Of a DNA stretch of 64,000 nt, positions 17,001 through 29,200 are shown in pieces. Position numbers and translations under genes: made by a program. The first letter of the stretch is position 1, and each line of letters opens with the position of its first letter. The stretch is from Rhodospirillales bacterium (lineage in GTDB: Bacteria > Pseudomonadota > Alphaproteobacteria > Reyranellales > Reyranellaceae), in the NCBI GenBank assembly GCA_009377525.1, contig WHTW01000001.1:74726-138725 (forward strand). Reading direction: 5' to 3'. Under the pieces are notes generated by a model that saw only the letters and a list, made by a program, of their open reading frames with translations, was not told where the DNA came from and made no database searches.

Positions 17001-20000
17001 GCGCTACGACCCGCTCGCCCGCGTGGTCCGCACCGACCTTCCCGATGGGACCTTTGCCCGCGTCGCGTTCGATCCCTGGCGGCAGACGAGCTGGGACCAG
17101 AACGATACGGTGCTGGAGAGCCGGTGGTTCGCCGAACGCCAGGCCCTGCCGGCCGGCGACCCCGAGCGCCGCGCCGCCGACCTCACCGTCGCTCATGCCG
17201 ACACGCCGACGACGACACATCTCGACACGCTGGGGCGCGTCTTCCTGACGATCGCCGACAACGGCCCCGCGGGCCGGTCCGCGACCCGGTTTGCGCTCGA
17301 TATCGCCGCCAACACCCTGGCCGTAACCGATGCGAGGGACCGGAACGTCGAAACCAACACCTACAACGTGCTCGGAACGGCGCTGCGGACCGGCAGCATG
17401 GACAGTGGCGTCCGCTGGGTGCTGCTCGACGTCGCCGGCAACCCGATCCGCGCCTGGGATGGCCGCGGCCACCGGTTCCGCACCCTCTATGACGAGCTGC
17501 AGCGTCAAACCCATTCCTTCGTGCAGCTGGAGAGCGACAGCGAAATCCTGGTCGCGCGCAACGTCTACGGCGAGACGCATCCGCAGGCCGGGCAGATCAA
17601 TGTGCGAGGCCGCATCGTCCTGCAGCTCGACCAATCCGGGCTAGCGGCGAGCGCCGGCGTCGATCCGGACACCGGTGACCTGGAGGCCTACGACTTCAAG
17701 GGCAACCTGCTGCGCAGCCATCGCCGCCTGGCGCGGGAGTTCCGTGAGGCGGTGGACTGGTCGTCGCTCGCGCAGATCGCCGACCCGGCCGCGGTCGAGG
17801 CTTCGGCTGTTGCACTGCTCGAAGGCGAGGTCTTCACCTCGAGTACCCGCTACGACGCTTTGAACCGGCCCATCGCCGTGATCGCCCCGGATGCCAGCGA
17901 GATCCGGCCGCATTTCAACGAAGCGGGGCTGCTCGACCGTCTGGAGGCCGGATTGCGCGGCGCGGCGCAGGCCACGACTTTCATCGAGAACATCGATTAC
18001 GACGAGAAGGGCCGACGTACCCAAGTCCACTACGGCAACGGCGTGACGACGGAACACGGCTACGATCGGCTGACCTTCCGGCCGAGGACATTGGTGTCAC
18101 GGCGCTCGAGCGACAGCGCGATCCTGCAGGACCTCAGCTACGTCTACGATCCGGTCGGCAATGTGACCGAGACCGCCGATGTCGCGCAGCCCGCGATCTT
18201 CTCCAACAACCAGGCCGTCGAGCCGCGGCACCTCTTTGTCTACGACGCCCTCTATCGCCTCGTCGAAGCGAGCGGGCGCAAGCATCCCCTTGGCAATGGG
18301 GACCAGGTCGACCATCGCGATCCGCCGGTCCCGGCGGCCCATCCCAACGACGGCAGTACCCTGCGCAACTACACCGAGCGCTATGCCTACGACGAGGTCG
18401 GCAACATCCTGTCGATGGCCCACGAGGCCAACGGCAACGGCTGGACCCGCCACTACAGTTACGACCCTACCAGCAACCGCCTTCTGTCGACGAGCCTGCC
18501 GGGCGACGCTGCGCCACCCGGGCCGCTCTCGGCAACCTACGAGCACGACATCCACGGCAACATGACCCGAATGCCCCATCTCGCAGAGATCGAGTGGGAC
18601 TACGCCGACCAGATGCATCGCGTCGACCTCGGCGGCGGCGGCCAAGCCTTCTATGTCTACGACGTGGCCGGCCGGCGGGTGCGCAAGATGGTGGAGCGCA
18701 ACGGCTCGGTCAGCGAGGAGGGCATCTATCTCGGCGGCTTCGAAATCTTCCGGCGCCGAAACGGCAGCGGTCTGCAGGTCGAGCGCGACACCCTGCATGT
18801 CATGGACAGCGGTCGGCGGATCGCTCTCGTCGAGACTCTCTCGATGGAGAACGGCACGGCAATCGCCGGACCGGCGCCACGGCAACGTTACCAGTTCGAC
18901 AACCAACTCGGCTCCGCGGCCTTGGAACTCGACGAATCCGGCTTGGTCATTTCCTATGAGGAGTACTTTCCTTTCGGAGCGACCAGCTATCGGGCCGGAC
19001 CCAACGAAGCCGAGGTGAGGGCGAAACGCTACCGCTATACGGGCAAGGAAAAGGATGACGAGACGGGCCTCTACTACCATGGCGCTCGTCACTACGCCTG
19101 CTGGTTGGGAAGATGGACCAAGGCCGATACCGTCACGGCCGATGGCACCAACCTCTATGCCTACGTGCGGAACAATCCGATCACCTTCAGCGATCCATCG
19201 GGGAACCGCGCGATTACACCTGGCACGCCGGAAAGTGGCGTCGTCCACCCCGGTTATACGGCAGACGAAATCGATCCGGCAACAGGCGCATACATAATCG
19301 AACCGTACACCGATCCCGATCCCCCGAACGCCAGCGTTCTTGCGCCGTCGACCCAGCCACTCCCGGTTCACCAGGCGGCGCAGTACATCCACGACAATCC
19401 TGGCTCGAAGGCAGCGTTCTTGGGCTCATCCCACTATTCGGATACCGAAAAGAAGCTGATTTCTCAGGAGTTGGCCCAGCTTCGGATGCAGGAAAGGATC
19501 AAACGAGAAACCAGCCAACGGTCGCAAGCATCCGTCTCGGCCGGAACGCCGCGCGATGCCGTCGACCGGCGCCTGGATCCCGCCGCCGTGGCGGCGGCCG
19601 AGTATCAACAACTCAGGGGACTGACATTCGGTCCCCTCGGCAATAGGGCATACCAGAACCTGACACGGTTACTGGAGTGGGCGGGCTGGATCGAGCCGAT
19701 GGCGGAGAGCGAGCGCCGCATGAAGGGACTGGCGGCCGGTGACGCGTTCAGCTCCTTCGTTGGCTTCGGTGCCGCAGGGCTGTCGCTGCGAGGGCGGACA
19801 ACCAATCCGGCCCCGAACCCGGCGAACGTGAAGGGCGCCGCGGGCGAAGCACGCGGTGAAACCACTCTCAGATCGGAAGGACAGGACGTTCTAAGTCCGA
19901 CCTTCATCAATGTCAGAATACGGCGTGAAGGCACTACGACCGGCTTCCATCGCTTCACGATAGACCGCGCCTCTGCGCCACCGATACCCAGCAGGATAAA

Positions 20001-20205
20001 CTTGAACGAGATAAAGGGCGGGCCGGGCGCCGACCTGTCGCCACCCCAAAGGACCGGCTTCTCCATCCTCGAGTCCGGCAAGTTCGAATTCGTGAGATTT
20101 ACCGGAAAAGGCGCCAAGGAAGCGGGCCTCGCCGGCAGGGACTTCACGCCCGCCGATTTCATGAGGCTCTTTCGCTTGCGAATCATGCGCTTCGAGGATC
20201 CGTAG
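14074..20205 (+). CDS. Tc toxin TcB-TcC fusion with RHS core, lacking the SpvB N-terminus
   Basis: The 2043-residue product, counted from ATG 14074, starts in the TcB beta-propeller region: five FG-GAP-like units (for example DLTGDGLPDLLF and DMNGDGLADLV) fill the first 250 residues. The TcB middle domains follow (about 260-700), then YD/RHS repeats forming the cocoon, up to the core end GKEKDDETGLYYHGARHY...DPSGN near residue 1709. The last 330 residues are the variable toxic tip. TcB proteins normally begin with a roughly 350-residue SpvB domain and the first part of the propeller, which are missing. No ribosome site is seen before ATG 14074 or TTG 14029. The gene therefore looks 5'-truncated. 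Confidence 0.8.
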   Translation: MEGLTAGRARLADLAGDGTVDLVLLERQVAGYFERDADIGWSSFVPFKGGPNLDWGEPNHRLVDLTGDGLPDLLFTQGDSFLWHPSLGEEGFAPAQTIRLAGDEAETPRLVFADSTHSIYLADMNGDGLADLVRIRNAEVCYWPNLGYGRFGARVIMDNAPVFDSPDQFNQRLVRLADIDGSGPSDLIYLGSDGVRLHFNHAGNAWSEARTLSVHLDIDLATDVTVVDLLGNGTACLVWSSALPSHAGRQLRYIDLMGGQKPHLLTAVSNNMGLETHIQHAPSTRFYLEDRLAGRSWATRLPFPVHVVQRVETRDLIAETKLVTTWRYHHGHFDGAEREFHGFGMVEQLDTESFARFTGAGTFTEPPQIEGEEFHLAPVLTKSWFHTGAYVDGARLSRRFEGEYYAGDPEVALLPDTRLPEGLAAEEEREAARALKGSLLRQEVYALDGSDAADHPYTVTETAHSLKRLQPRLDQPYAVFHAHQCEVLTCHYERNPTDPRISHALTLEIDDFGNVLKSAAVGYGRRPANLASLEPRDRPRQATALVTCTENSFTNLVDVAAAWRTPLPSETRTWELTGYAPSGQGGHFRISDFVRMEENTLLLEFDEEIAYEQMPTVGRQRRRIEHQRSLYRPDDMGSGQGDPEALLPLGQLDSLALPGETYRLALTPGLAAQVYVDSGRLTADELDQVLADEGRYRQIEGEEGWWIPSGRTFYHPDRDIDAAQELAEARQHFFLPRRSRTPFATHSTLDYDAHDVATVRSRDPIGNTVEAEIDYRTLQPAMVTDPNGNRSRVAFDALGLVVGTAVQGKVSETLGDNLDGFQADLPLETIRRHLDDPLGLAPDAESPHAILSDASSRLVYDLDRFRELGQPPVAYSIARETHASDLAPDEQTRLRHRFDYSDGSGREVMSKAQAEPGPLDLGDPDALMADPRWVGTGRTIRDNKGNPIKQYEPFFSASHAFETEQELVNGGVTPILRYDPLARVVRTDLPDGTFARVAFDPWRQTSWDQNDTVLESRWFAERQALPAGDPERRAADLTVAHADTPTTTHLDTLGRVFLTIADNGPAGRSATRFALDIAANTLAVTDARDRNVETNTYNVLGTALRTGSMDSGVRWVLLDVAGNPIRAWDGRGHRFRTLYDELQRQTHSFVQLESDSEILVARNVYGETHPQAGQINVRGRIVLQLDQSGLAASAGVDPDTGDLEAYDFKGNLLRSHRRLAREFREAVDWSSLAQIADPAAVEASAVALLEGEVFTSSTRYDALNRPIAVIAPDASEIRPHFNEAGLLDRLEAGLRGAAQATTFIENIDYDEKGRRTQVHYGNGVTTEHGYDRLTFRPRTLVSRRSSDSAILQDLSYVYDPVGNVTETADVAQPAIFSNNQAVEPRHLFVYDALYRLVEASGRKHPLGNGDQVDHRDPPVPAAHPNDGSTLRNYTERYAYDEVGNILSMAHEANGNGWTRHYSYDPTSNRLLSTSLPGDAAPPGPLSATYEHDIHGNMTRMPHLAEIEWDYADQMHRVDLGGGGQAFYVYDVAGRRVRKMVERNGSVSEEGIYLGGFEIFRRRNGSGLQVERDTLHVMDSGRRIALVETLSMENGTAIAGPAPRQRYQFDNQLGSAALELDESGLVISYEEYFPFGATSYRAGPNEAEVRAKRYRYTGKEKDDETGLYYHGARHYACWLGRWTKADTVTADGTNLYAYVRNNPITFSDPSGNRAITPGTPESGVVHPGYTADEIDPATGAYIIEPYTDPDPPNASVLAPSTQPLPVHQAAQYIHDNPGSKAAFLGSSHYSDTEKKLISQELAQLRMQERIKRETSQRSQASVSAGTPRDAVDRRLDPAAVAAAEYQQLRGLTFGPLGNRAYQNLTRLLEWAGWIEPMAESERRMKGLAAGDAFSSFVGFGAAGLSLRGRTTNPAPNPANVKGAAGEARGETTLRSEGQDVLSPTFINVRIRREGTTTGFHRFTIDRASAPPIPSRINLNEIKGGPGADLSPPQRTGFSILESGKFEFVRFTGKGAKEAGLAGRDFTPADFMRLFRLRIMRFEDP

Positions 20206-20246
20206 CGGCGTTCTGCCGGGAAAAATCAGAGGCAGGAGGGAATGCC

Positions 20247-23200
20247 ATGAAGCTCCAAGGCCGAAACCTCGAACCCAACCTGCGCGGCGACGACGTCGCG
20301 CTGCTGCAGGACGACCTTCGCCGGCTGGGCTTTGCCATCGGCGACGTCGCGGGCTTCTTCGGCTCGACCACGCTCGCCGCCGTCGTCGCCTTCAAGCGGC
20401 GACAGGGTGTCGAGAATCCGGACGGCGGGGTCGACCAGGAATGGGCTCGTCGCATCGACGAGGCAGTCGGCAAGCTCGATGTGACGACACGCGTGGTGCT
20501 GGGCTCGGTGCGGCGCGAGGACGGCAGCCCGCTGGCCCGCGCCGTCGTGCGCGCCGTCGACAAGGGCATCCGCAGGGACGCTCCGCTCGGCGAAGCCCGC
20601 ACCAACGAAGAGGGCCGCTACGAGATCCGTTACCCCGCGCGGGAAAGCGACGCCAGCCTTGTCGTGCGCGCCGTCGGGCGGGATGGCCGCGACCTCGCCG
20701 CATCGTCCGTCGTCTTCACGGCGCGGCCGGTCGAGGTCGTCGACCTCGTCACCGGCGATGAGCTGCGTGGCCAGTCGCAGTTCTCCCGCGTCGACGCCAG
20801 GCTGGCCGCGGCCCTCGCTGCCGAAGGCATCAGTGCCACGGATCTCGCGGCCGACGAGGTCGAGTTCGTCGCGCGCAAGCACGACCTCGATGTCCGACAA
20901 CTGCAGCAGTATGTGTCCGCCGCCCGATTGCAGGCCGACAGCGACCTGCCGGCCGCGGTTCACTATGCGCTGCTTCGTCCCAACCTGCCGGCCAGCCTGC
21001 CCGCCCTGCTGGCACAGGATCCGGCGGTGCTGAAGGGCACGCTGGAAGCCGCCCTCGAGGAGAACGTCATCGCGGCGGACTTGCGCGCCGACCTCGACCG
21101 CGTGCTCGACCGCCTGCCGGAGCTGAGCGTGAAGGAGGCTCTGCGGCCGCGCGAGACCGGCGGCAAGGCGTCGCTCGGCGACCTGCTTGGGGCCGCGCGT
21201 CTCACGGCCGACCAGCAGAGCGGTCTCCTGACGCGCTACCTTCGCCGCGAGGGCTCGGTCGAAGAGTTCTGGCAGGAGCTGGAAGCGGACTCCACCTTCG
21301 GCCGCGACCGCGTGCGCGAAGCGCAGCTCTCGCTGCAGCTCGGCACCTTGACCAACCGTCACGTGCCGCTCATCGACGCCTTGCGGCGTGAGGGCATCAC
21401 GACCACGCGCGACCTCGTGAGGTTCAAGGAGTCGGACTGGTTCGCGCTGCTGCGCCGCGATCGCGGCGATGGCCGTGCCATCGGCGCTCCCGCCGACATG
21501 CCGGGCAAGAACGAGGAGGAGAAGCAGGCGACCTACGCCCGGGTGCTCGAGGCCATCGTCGAGGACGCCTTCCCGACGGCCTTCCTGGCGGCACGCCTGG
21601 CAGAGGACGGCGACGACGTCGTCCCGGGTGCGCCTGACACCAAGCGCGACCTGCTCACCTTCCTCGAGCGCAATCCCGACTTCGAGTTGGCGCGCACGAG
21701 CCCGGACGCCTACCTGCGCCGGCATGCCAATGCGCTGGAGGGCGTGGCGGACCAAAGCGGCCTCAGGCAGACGCTCAAGACCTTCCATCGCCTGAGCGCG
21801 ATCACGCCCGCGCGCAAGCGCTATGCGATCCTGAAGCCGCTGCTGCAGCGCGGCTGGACCTCGGCCCGCGCGATCGCCCGCAAGGGCAGCGCCGCCGTGG
21901 CCGCGCTCAAGGACAGCCTCGGCGAAAAGCAGGCGCAGGCCTTGGTCAACCGGGCGTCGTTGCGGGCGGCGGCGGCGGAAACGCTCTATGCTGAGTTCAG
22001 CCCGTCGATGCGCGGCGTGGTCCCGATCGGCATCTTTCCCGGCATCAACCGCTCGCCCTTCGGCAACTGGTACGAAGGCCTTCCGGCGGACGATCCCGAC
22101 CTGCCGGACTGGCGGTCGCTGTTTGGCAATATCGACTATTGCCGCTGCGAGCATTGCCAGTCGGTGCTGAGCCCGGCCGCCTACCTCGTCGACATCCTGG
22201 CCTTCGTCAACGATCACGAACTTGGCGAGGCCCTCCTCGTGCCAAGCCGGCGCGGCGACATCGGCAACATGGAGCTGAGCTGCGCCAACACCAACACGCC
22301 GCTGCCCTACATCGACCTGGTCAACGAGATCCTGGAGAACGTCGTCGCGGGCGGCGGGGCCGCCCATCAGACCACCTGGACGGCGGCGGAGCTGCGCGCC
22401 CAGCCCGAGCACCGCAACGACGAGGCCTACGCCACGCTCGCGGGCGCCGTCTATCCCTGGTCGCTGCCGTTCAGCCTGCCGCACGAGGAAGCCTGGCGAT
22501 ATCTCGACCATCTCGGCGTGCCGCGCGACCGGCTGATGGAAGCGCTGCGCAGCGGCGGCAGCGCCCTGGAGCGCCAGGTCGCGGCAGACCATTTGCACCT
22601 CGGCCCGGTCGCCGCCGCCATCGTCACGGGCGAGAGCGGGCACACGGTCCAGGAGCTCTGGGGCATGCCCGGCCGGACGCTGAACGAGCTGCGGGCGGAG
22701 CTGCGGTCGATTCCCGCTTTCCTCAGGCAGGCGGAGCTTCGCTACATCGATCTGCTCGAAAGGCTCAGCTTGCTCTTCGTCAACCCGAACGGAAATCGTG
22801 TCGAGTTCGAGGACATCTCCGTCTGCGACCTGGAGACCGCGCACTTCCGCAATCCCCTTTCCGAGACCTTCCTCGACCGCTTCCAACGTTTCGAGCGGCT
22901 GCGCCGCACGATCGGCTGGTCCGCCTACGATCTCGACCGCGCCATCGCCGCCCTGGCGCCCGGCGAGCAGCTCGACGATGCTTTCCTCGTCCGTCTGTCG
23001 GCGATGAAGCGGCTCGGCGAGCGGCTGCGCGTGGCGCCGGCGGAGATGCTGAGCTGGTGGTCGACGATCGACACCCGCACCTACCGCCCCGATGGGCTGG
23101 AGGCGGAGCTGTCGCTCTATGAAAGACGGTTCCAGAACAAGATTGCCTTCGATCTCGATGGCCTGACGGCCTTCGAGCTGAACGGCGACGGCGACGAGCT

Positions 23201-26200
23201 CGCCCATCTCGGTGCGAGCGTCACGGATCACCTGCCCAGCCTCACTGCCGCCCTGAGCGTCAGCACCAGCGACATCCTGACGGTCACGGACGCCGCCCTT
23301 GGCGATCTCGACCTCGCCACCATCTCGCTGCTCTTCCGGCATGCGTCGCTCGCCAGGGCGCTCGGCCTTCCCATCCACGACCTCGTCAGCCTGAGGCAGG
23401 TGAGCGGCGTCGACCCCTTCGCCAGTCCTTCCGACACGCTGCGCTTCGGCGACATCGTCGGCCATCTGCAGGCCGCCGGCATTGACGTGCCGCTGTTGCT
23501 GTTCCTCCTTTGGCATCGCCAGCGGCCCGGCGGCCGGGAGTTCCTCTCCCACTCTGGCATCGGCACTGTGCTGAACCGCCTGCGCAGCGGCCTGTTTGCC
23601 ATTCGCGAACAGACCGCGCTTCCGCAGGAGCTGGAGTCGCAGGAACCGCCGGACGAGACGCCAGATGAGGCGATAGAACAGCCGTCAGCCGGCGCTTTCG
23701 AAGACTTCACCGAACGTCAGCTGGGGCAGCTCCTGGACCAGGACGACCTGGCGCAGGCCCTGGCGCTGATCAAGGGCAGCCCGCCGGCGGATCCCGAGGC
23801 GTTCATCCGCGCGCACCTGCCGTTCCTCGATGCCGAGGAAGCGCTCGGCCGCCTCGTCGGGCAGGACGGCGGGCCGCCGGAGCTCGATCCGGCGACGCAG
23901 CCGGTGCAGCGCTTCACCTATGTGCTCGTGCCCTTGCTGGCCCATCTGCGGCGCATCCTGAGCGAAGCCCATGTGAAGCAGACGCTCGCCGCCGAGCTTA
24001 CCCTGCCGGCACGCGCGGCCGAGCTCCTGCTCGCCGAAACCCTCGTCTCCTCTCAAGGCGCCGCCGAGCGGCTGATCGAGGATTTCCTGCGGGAAGTCTT
24101 CGTGACCAGCGGCGATGACCTTGCGACCGAACGCACCGCCGCTGATGAAGCGACCGCGGACGTTTACGCGGTGCAGTTCGAGGGCTACACGCGTTTGTGG
24201 AAGGCCGCGGCGCTCGCGACCACACTCGAGCTCTCCCCCGACGATCTGGACTGGCTGCAGGCCAACGGTTCGCTGCTTAATCTGCTCGACTTCAACGAGC
24301 TGCCCGCGTCGGCGTCCGAGGGCGAGCTTGAACCCGATCTCTTTGCGGCGTTCGCGCGCCTGCTCGACCTCGCCCAACTGCGCAAGGACCTGCCGCCGGG
24401 CGAGGCCACGCTTTTCGAGCTGATCGAACCCGCGATCGCCTTCGATCCGCAGGCCGATGATGCCGACGAGGCGACCGAAGACTTCCTGGAGCGCTTCCAC
24501 GCCCACACAGGGTGGGACCTGGCGGACCTGACGTTCCTCGCTTCCCCGGCGGCGCTGGACCTGACCTTCCCCGACGACTACCGGAGTGGCCATGCCATTC
24601 GCCGGCTCATGACGGCGATCAAGCACCTCGAGCGCCTCGGTGTCTCGGCGTCCAGGGTCGTTCCCGGCTGGACGGCACCCGCGCTCGCCGCGCCGGCCGC
24701 GCAGCAGATCAAGGCCGCGGCCAAGGCGAAGTTCGACGAAAAGCAATGGCTGCGTGTCGCCGAGTCGATCAATGACGAATTGCGCGAGAAGCAGCGGAGC
24801 GCTCTTCTCGGCTTCTTGATCGCCGACGAGGACAGGTCATTCGAGACGGCAAACGACGTCTACGCCCGCTACCTGATCGACCCGCAGATGAGCGCCTGCA
24901 TGCTGACGTCGCGGATCAAGCAGGCGATCAGCTCGGTGCAGCTTTTCGTTCAAAGGGTCCTGCTCAACCTGGAAGACAACGGGCTGTCGCTGTCGAGCAG
25001 CGCGGCCGAGACCTGGAATACCTGGATGAAACAGTACCGAATCTGGGAGGCCGCTCGCTTCCTTTTCATCTTCCCGGAGAACTGGATCGAGCCCGAGCTG
25101 CGCGACGACAAGACGCCTTTCTTCCGAGAGCTCGAGACGGAAATCCTGCAAAGCGCGATCTCGCAGGAGAGCGTGGAGGCCGCCTTCCGCCACTACCTGG
25201 AGAAGCTCAAGGAAGTCGCACGGCTGGACCTCGCCGGCATCTACAGCGAGAACGATGAACGCCACCACGTGTTCGCGCGCACGCCGAACAACCCGCACGT
25301 CTATTACTACAGGCGCTGGGACTTTCCGCAGCGCTGGACGCCGTGGGAGCGCGTTGATGTCGACATAGAGGGCGATCACCTCATCCCGATCGTCCTTAGG
25401 AATCGGCTGTTTCTCTTTTGGCCGATTTTCAGCGAGAAACCGGTCGACGAGAATCCGCCGCAGTCGGAAGGCAGCGCCGCGAAACCACAGACCTATTTGG
25501 AGGTCACTCTTGCGTGGAGCGAATACAAGCGCGGCAGCTGGGCATCGAAGAACCTGTCGCTCGCCCATCTCGTGATAGGGTCAGACCTCTTCAGCGTGGC
25601 CGATTCGGCGAAGACAAACACGTTCTTCAGAACGAGATCCCTGTCCAGCACGACTTATCAGTTCAACCTAGCCTATCACGTCGCGAGCCACGATGCGACG
25701 AACGTTCTTGGCACCTTCACCTACGATCTGGTCACTAACTCTGTCGATGCCAGCCAAGTGATTGTTACCCAGGCGGACTTCCTCGAACAGGTCTGGAACC
25801 CGCCGGACCCCGCGGGCTTCACCGAGCCGCTGTACATGAAGTTCATCGAGCGCAGTTCCCCTCACCCACACGCCTTCATCCCGTACGATCCGCAAAAGGT
25901 GGTGCTGCCCAAGACACCCGGGCGATTCAAGATCGCCTATCCGCACCAGTATTTTTGGTTCACCTACGACTCGCCCTTCTTCTATGAGGACAACAAGAAG
26001 ACCTTTGCAGTCTATCCGTTCGACGTCCTGAAGCAGCAGGGTGGCGGCATCATACCCGACGTCGGGATCTCCGCCGGCGTGAGGACGACGCACAATGTCA
26101 TGCCCGATGCCGTCGACCGCGTCGTGCCGCTCTTCACGACGATGGTGCTCGCCGAGCGCGAGGGCGACGATCTTGCCTTGGCGGCATCCGGCGCCGATGA

Positions 26201-29200
26201 GGAGGAGGGTGGTGGAGGGCTCGTTTCCGACATCCGGCCGCTGGACCTGGTCGGTCCATCACCGGCGCTGCCGGCGGCCAGCTCCGAATTCGAGAAGCGC
26301 TTCCGCTTCCATGCATTCTACCATCCGTACGTTCACGAGTTCCTGTCGCTGCTCACCAGGTGGGGGCTCCCCGGCCTTCTCGGGATGCGCGGGACGCTCG
26401 GCGCTTCTCATATGGGAGGGTCCTCGTCGTTCTTCGCCGATCGCTACGGCGATCCGTTGCCTCACACCGTGATGCCAAGCTACCCGGTCGAAGTCGTGAG
26501 CTTCCTGCGAAGCGATGCCTATGCCGACTACAACTGGGAACTCTTCTTCCACGCGCCGCTGCTGATCGCCGACCGGTTGCGCCAGGATCAGCGGTTTGAG
26601 GAGGCGCTGCGCTGGTTCCACTACATCTTCGACCCGACCGACAACCTGATCGGGCAGCCGCCGCAGTCCTATTGGAAGTTCCGCCCGTTCTTCGAGTACG
26701 ACCTCGGCTCGCTCGGCGCCAAGCCGATCGACGAGCTGCTCAAGATCCTGAGCCAGGGCAGCCCGGTCTACGAAAACCAGGTGGAGGAATGGCGCAGCAA
26801 TCCGTTCAACCCTCATGCCGTCGCCCGCCTGCGGCCCATTGCGTACCAGAAGACGGTCGTCATGAAATACCTGGATACGCTGATCGGCTGGGGCGATCAG
26901 CTCTTCCGCCGCGACACCATCGAATCGATCAACGAAGCCACGCAGCTTTACATCTTTGCCGCCGAGATCCTGGGACCGCGCCCCACGGAGATACCCGAGG
27001 CGGATGCACCGCCGGCCGAGACGTTCAACAGCATCGAGCCGCGGCTCGACGAGTTCTCCAACGCCCTGATCGAGATCGAGAACAGCCAGGGCGCCATCCT
27101 GACTGAGGCGGCGGGGCCCGGGGCCGGCCCCGCTCCCCTGGGAACCACGCTCTACTTCTGCGTTCCCAAGAACGACAAGCTGCTGGGCTACTGGGACACG
27201 GTCGCGGACCGGCTGTTCAAGATCCGACACTGCATGAACATCGAAGGTGTCGTGCGCGAGCTGCCGCTGTTCGAGCCGCCGATTCCGCCGGGGTTGCTGG
27301 TCCAGGCGGCGGCAATGGGCGTCGACATCAGCAGTGCAGTCAACGACCTGAACGCGCCATTGCCGCTCTATCGCTTCCAGGTCCTGACGCAGAAGGCGTC
27401 CGAGCTCGCAGCCGAGGTCAAGAGCCTGGGGGCGGCTCTCCTGAGCGCCCTGGAGAAGCGAGACGCGGAGAACCTAGCCCTGCTGCGGGCCGGTCTCGAG
27501 GTCCAGATCCTGGAAGCCGCGGAAAACATAAAGGTCCAGCAGAAGGAAGAGGCCCTGGAGGCGCAAAGCGCGTTGGAGCGGGGGAAAGATCTCCCCATTG
27601 CCAGACTGCAATACTATGCGCGGTTACTGGCGGGAGCGGGCAATGAAGGCATCTCCGTAACGATTGAGGGCGCCGACGTTGCGGAAGCGTTGGAGGCAAA
27701 GGATTTGGGACTCAACAATGAGGAGATCAGCCAGCTCAATCTGGCGGTGGCAGCCATCGTTTTGGGAGCTGGCGCCGTCTTGCCGCAGATGCTTGCGGGT
27801 GCGTTCTCGCTGATCCCTTCTTTCAGCGTGGGGATCGCCGGTTTCGCGGGCAGCCCGCAGGCAAGTGTCAGCTTTGGTGGCGGTAACCTGAGTGGAGCGG
27901 CCTCTGCCGCGGCCGGCATTATGCAACAGCTTGCGTCACTGCTGGATCGTGGGGCGAGCATTGCGGGAACGGTAGCAGGATTCAGGCGCCGGGCGGAGGA
28001 GTGGGGCCAGCAGATCCTGCTTGCCCGCATCGAGGACAACATGATCAAGGAGCAGATAGAGGCAGCCAAAATACGTGTGGCCATCGCCGAAAAGGAGATT
28101 CAGGTACACAAGAAGCAAATCGAGCAGTCGAAGCAGGTCCAGGATCTGATGGAGAAGAAGTACACAAACCAGGAGCTGTACGGATGGATGATCTCGCAGC
28201 TCTCAACAGTGTACTTTCAGACCTACCAGCTCGCCTATGACCTTGCGAAGCGTGCCGAACGCGCGTTCCGCCATGAGCTCGGCTTGGTGGACACGAACTA
28301 CATTCAGTTCGGCTATTGGGACAATCTCAAGAAGGGGCTGCTCTCAGGCGAGCGGCTCTTCCATGATGTGAAGCGCATGGAGATTGCCTATCTGGAGCAG
28401 AACAAGCGCGAGCTCGAGATCACCAAGCATGTGTCCCTGGTGCAGCTCGATCCGCTGGCGCTGCTGCAGCTGAGGCAGCACGCGAGTTGCGAGGTCGACA
28501 TCCCGGAGGTCCTCTATGACTTGGACTTCCCCGGCCATTACATGCGCCGCATCAAGTCGGTGAGCCTCACCCTTCCCTGCGTCACGGGACCCTATACCGG
28601 CGTCAGTTGCACCTTGACGCTGCTCAGGCACAGCGTCCGCACGTTGCCGAGCCTGAACGAGCCGGTCCAGGAAACCTTGGGCGCCGTTCAGGCCATCGCC
28701 ACCAGCAGCGGCCAGAACGACAGCGGACTGTTCCAGCTCGACTTCCGCGACGAACGCTACCTGCCCTTCGAGAGGGCGGGCGCGGTCTCGCGCTGGCGGC
28801 TCGACCTGCCGAGCCAGTTCCGGCAGTTCGACTACGACACCATCACCGACGCCATCCTGCACATCAGCTACACAGCCCGCGATGGCGGGGCGGCCTTCCG
28901 CAGCGCTGTCGAATTGCAGCTGCAGGATCGGCTGGAGAGCGTGATCTCGGCCGGCGAGATGGAAGGCCTGACGCAGCTCTTCAGCGCCAGGCACGATTTT
29001 CCCAACCAATGGCATCAGTTCCTGCACCCCGTCGCGGCGGCCACCGCGCAGGCGCTGCGCCTGGACCTCGGCGAGCATCGTTTCCCCTTCATGTTCAAGG
29101 GCCGGACGATCTCGCTCACCGCCATGCATCTCCTGCTCAAGCCGAGGCGGGGCTTTGCCCTGGGCGACGGCGGCTCGCTCGCCTTCACGCTGACGCGCGA

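Noticed and set aside
20226..23552. Open frame of more than 1100 codons on the minus strand inside the TcA gene
   Set aside because: It is the antisense frame of a GC-rich gene whose plus-strand product is clearly TcA. The minus-strand product is rich in Arg, Ala, Gly and Gln without any domain.
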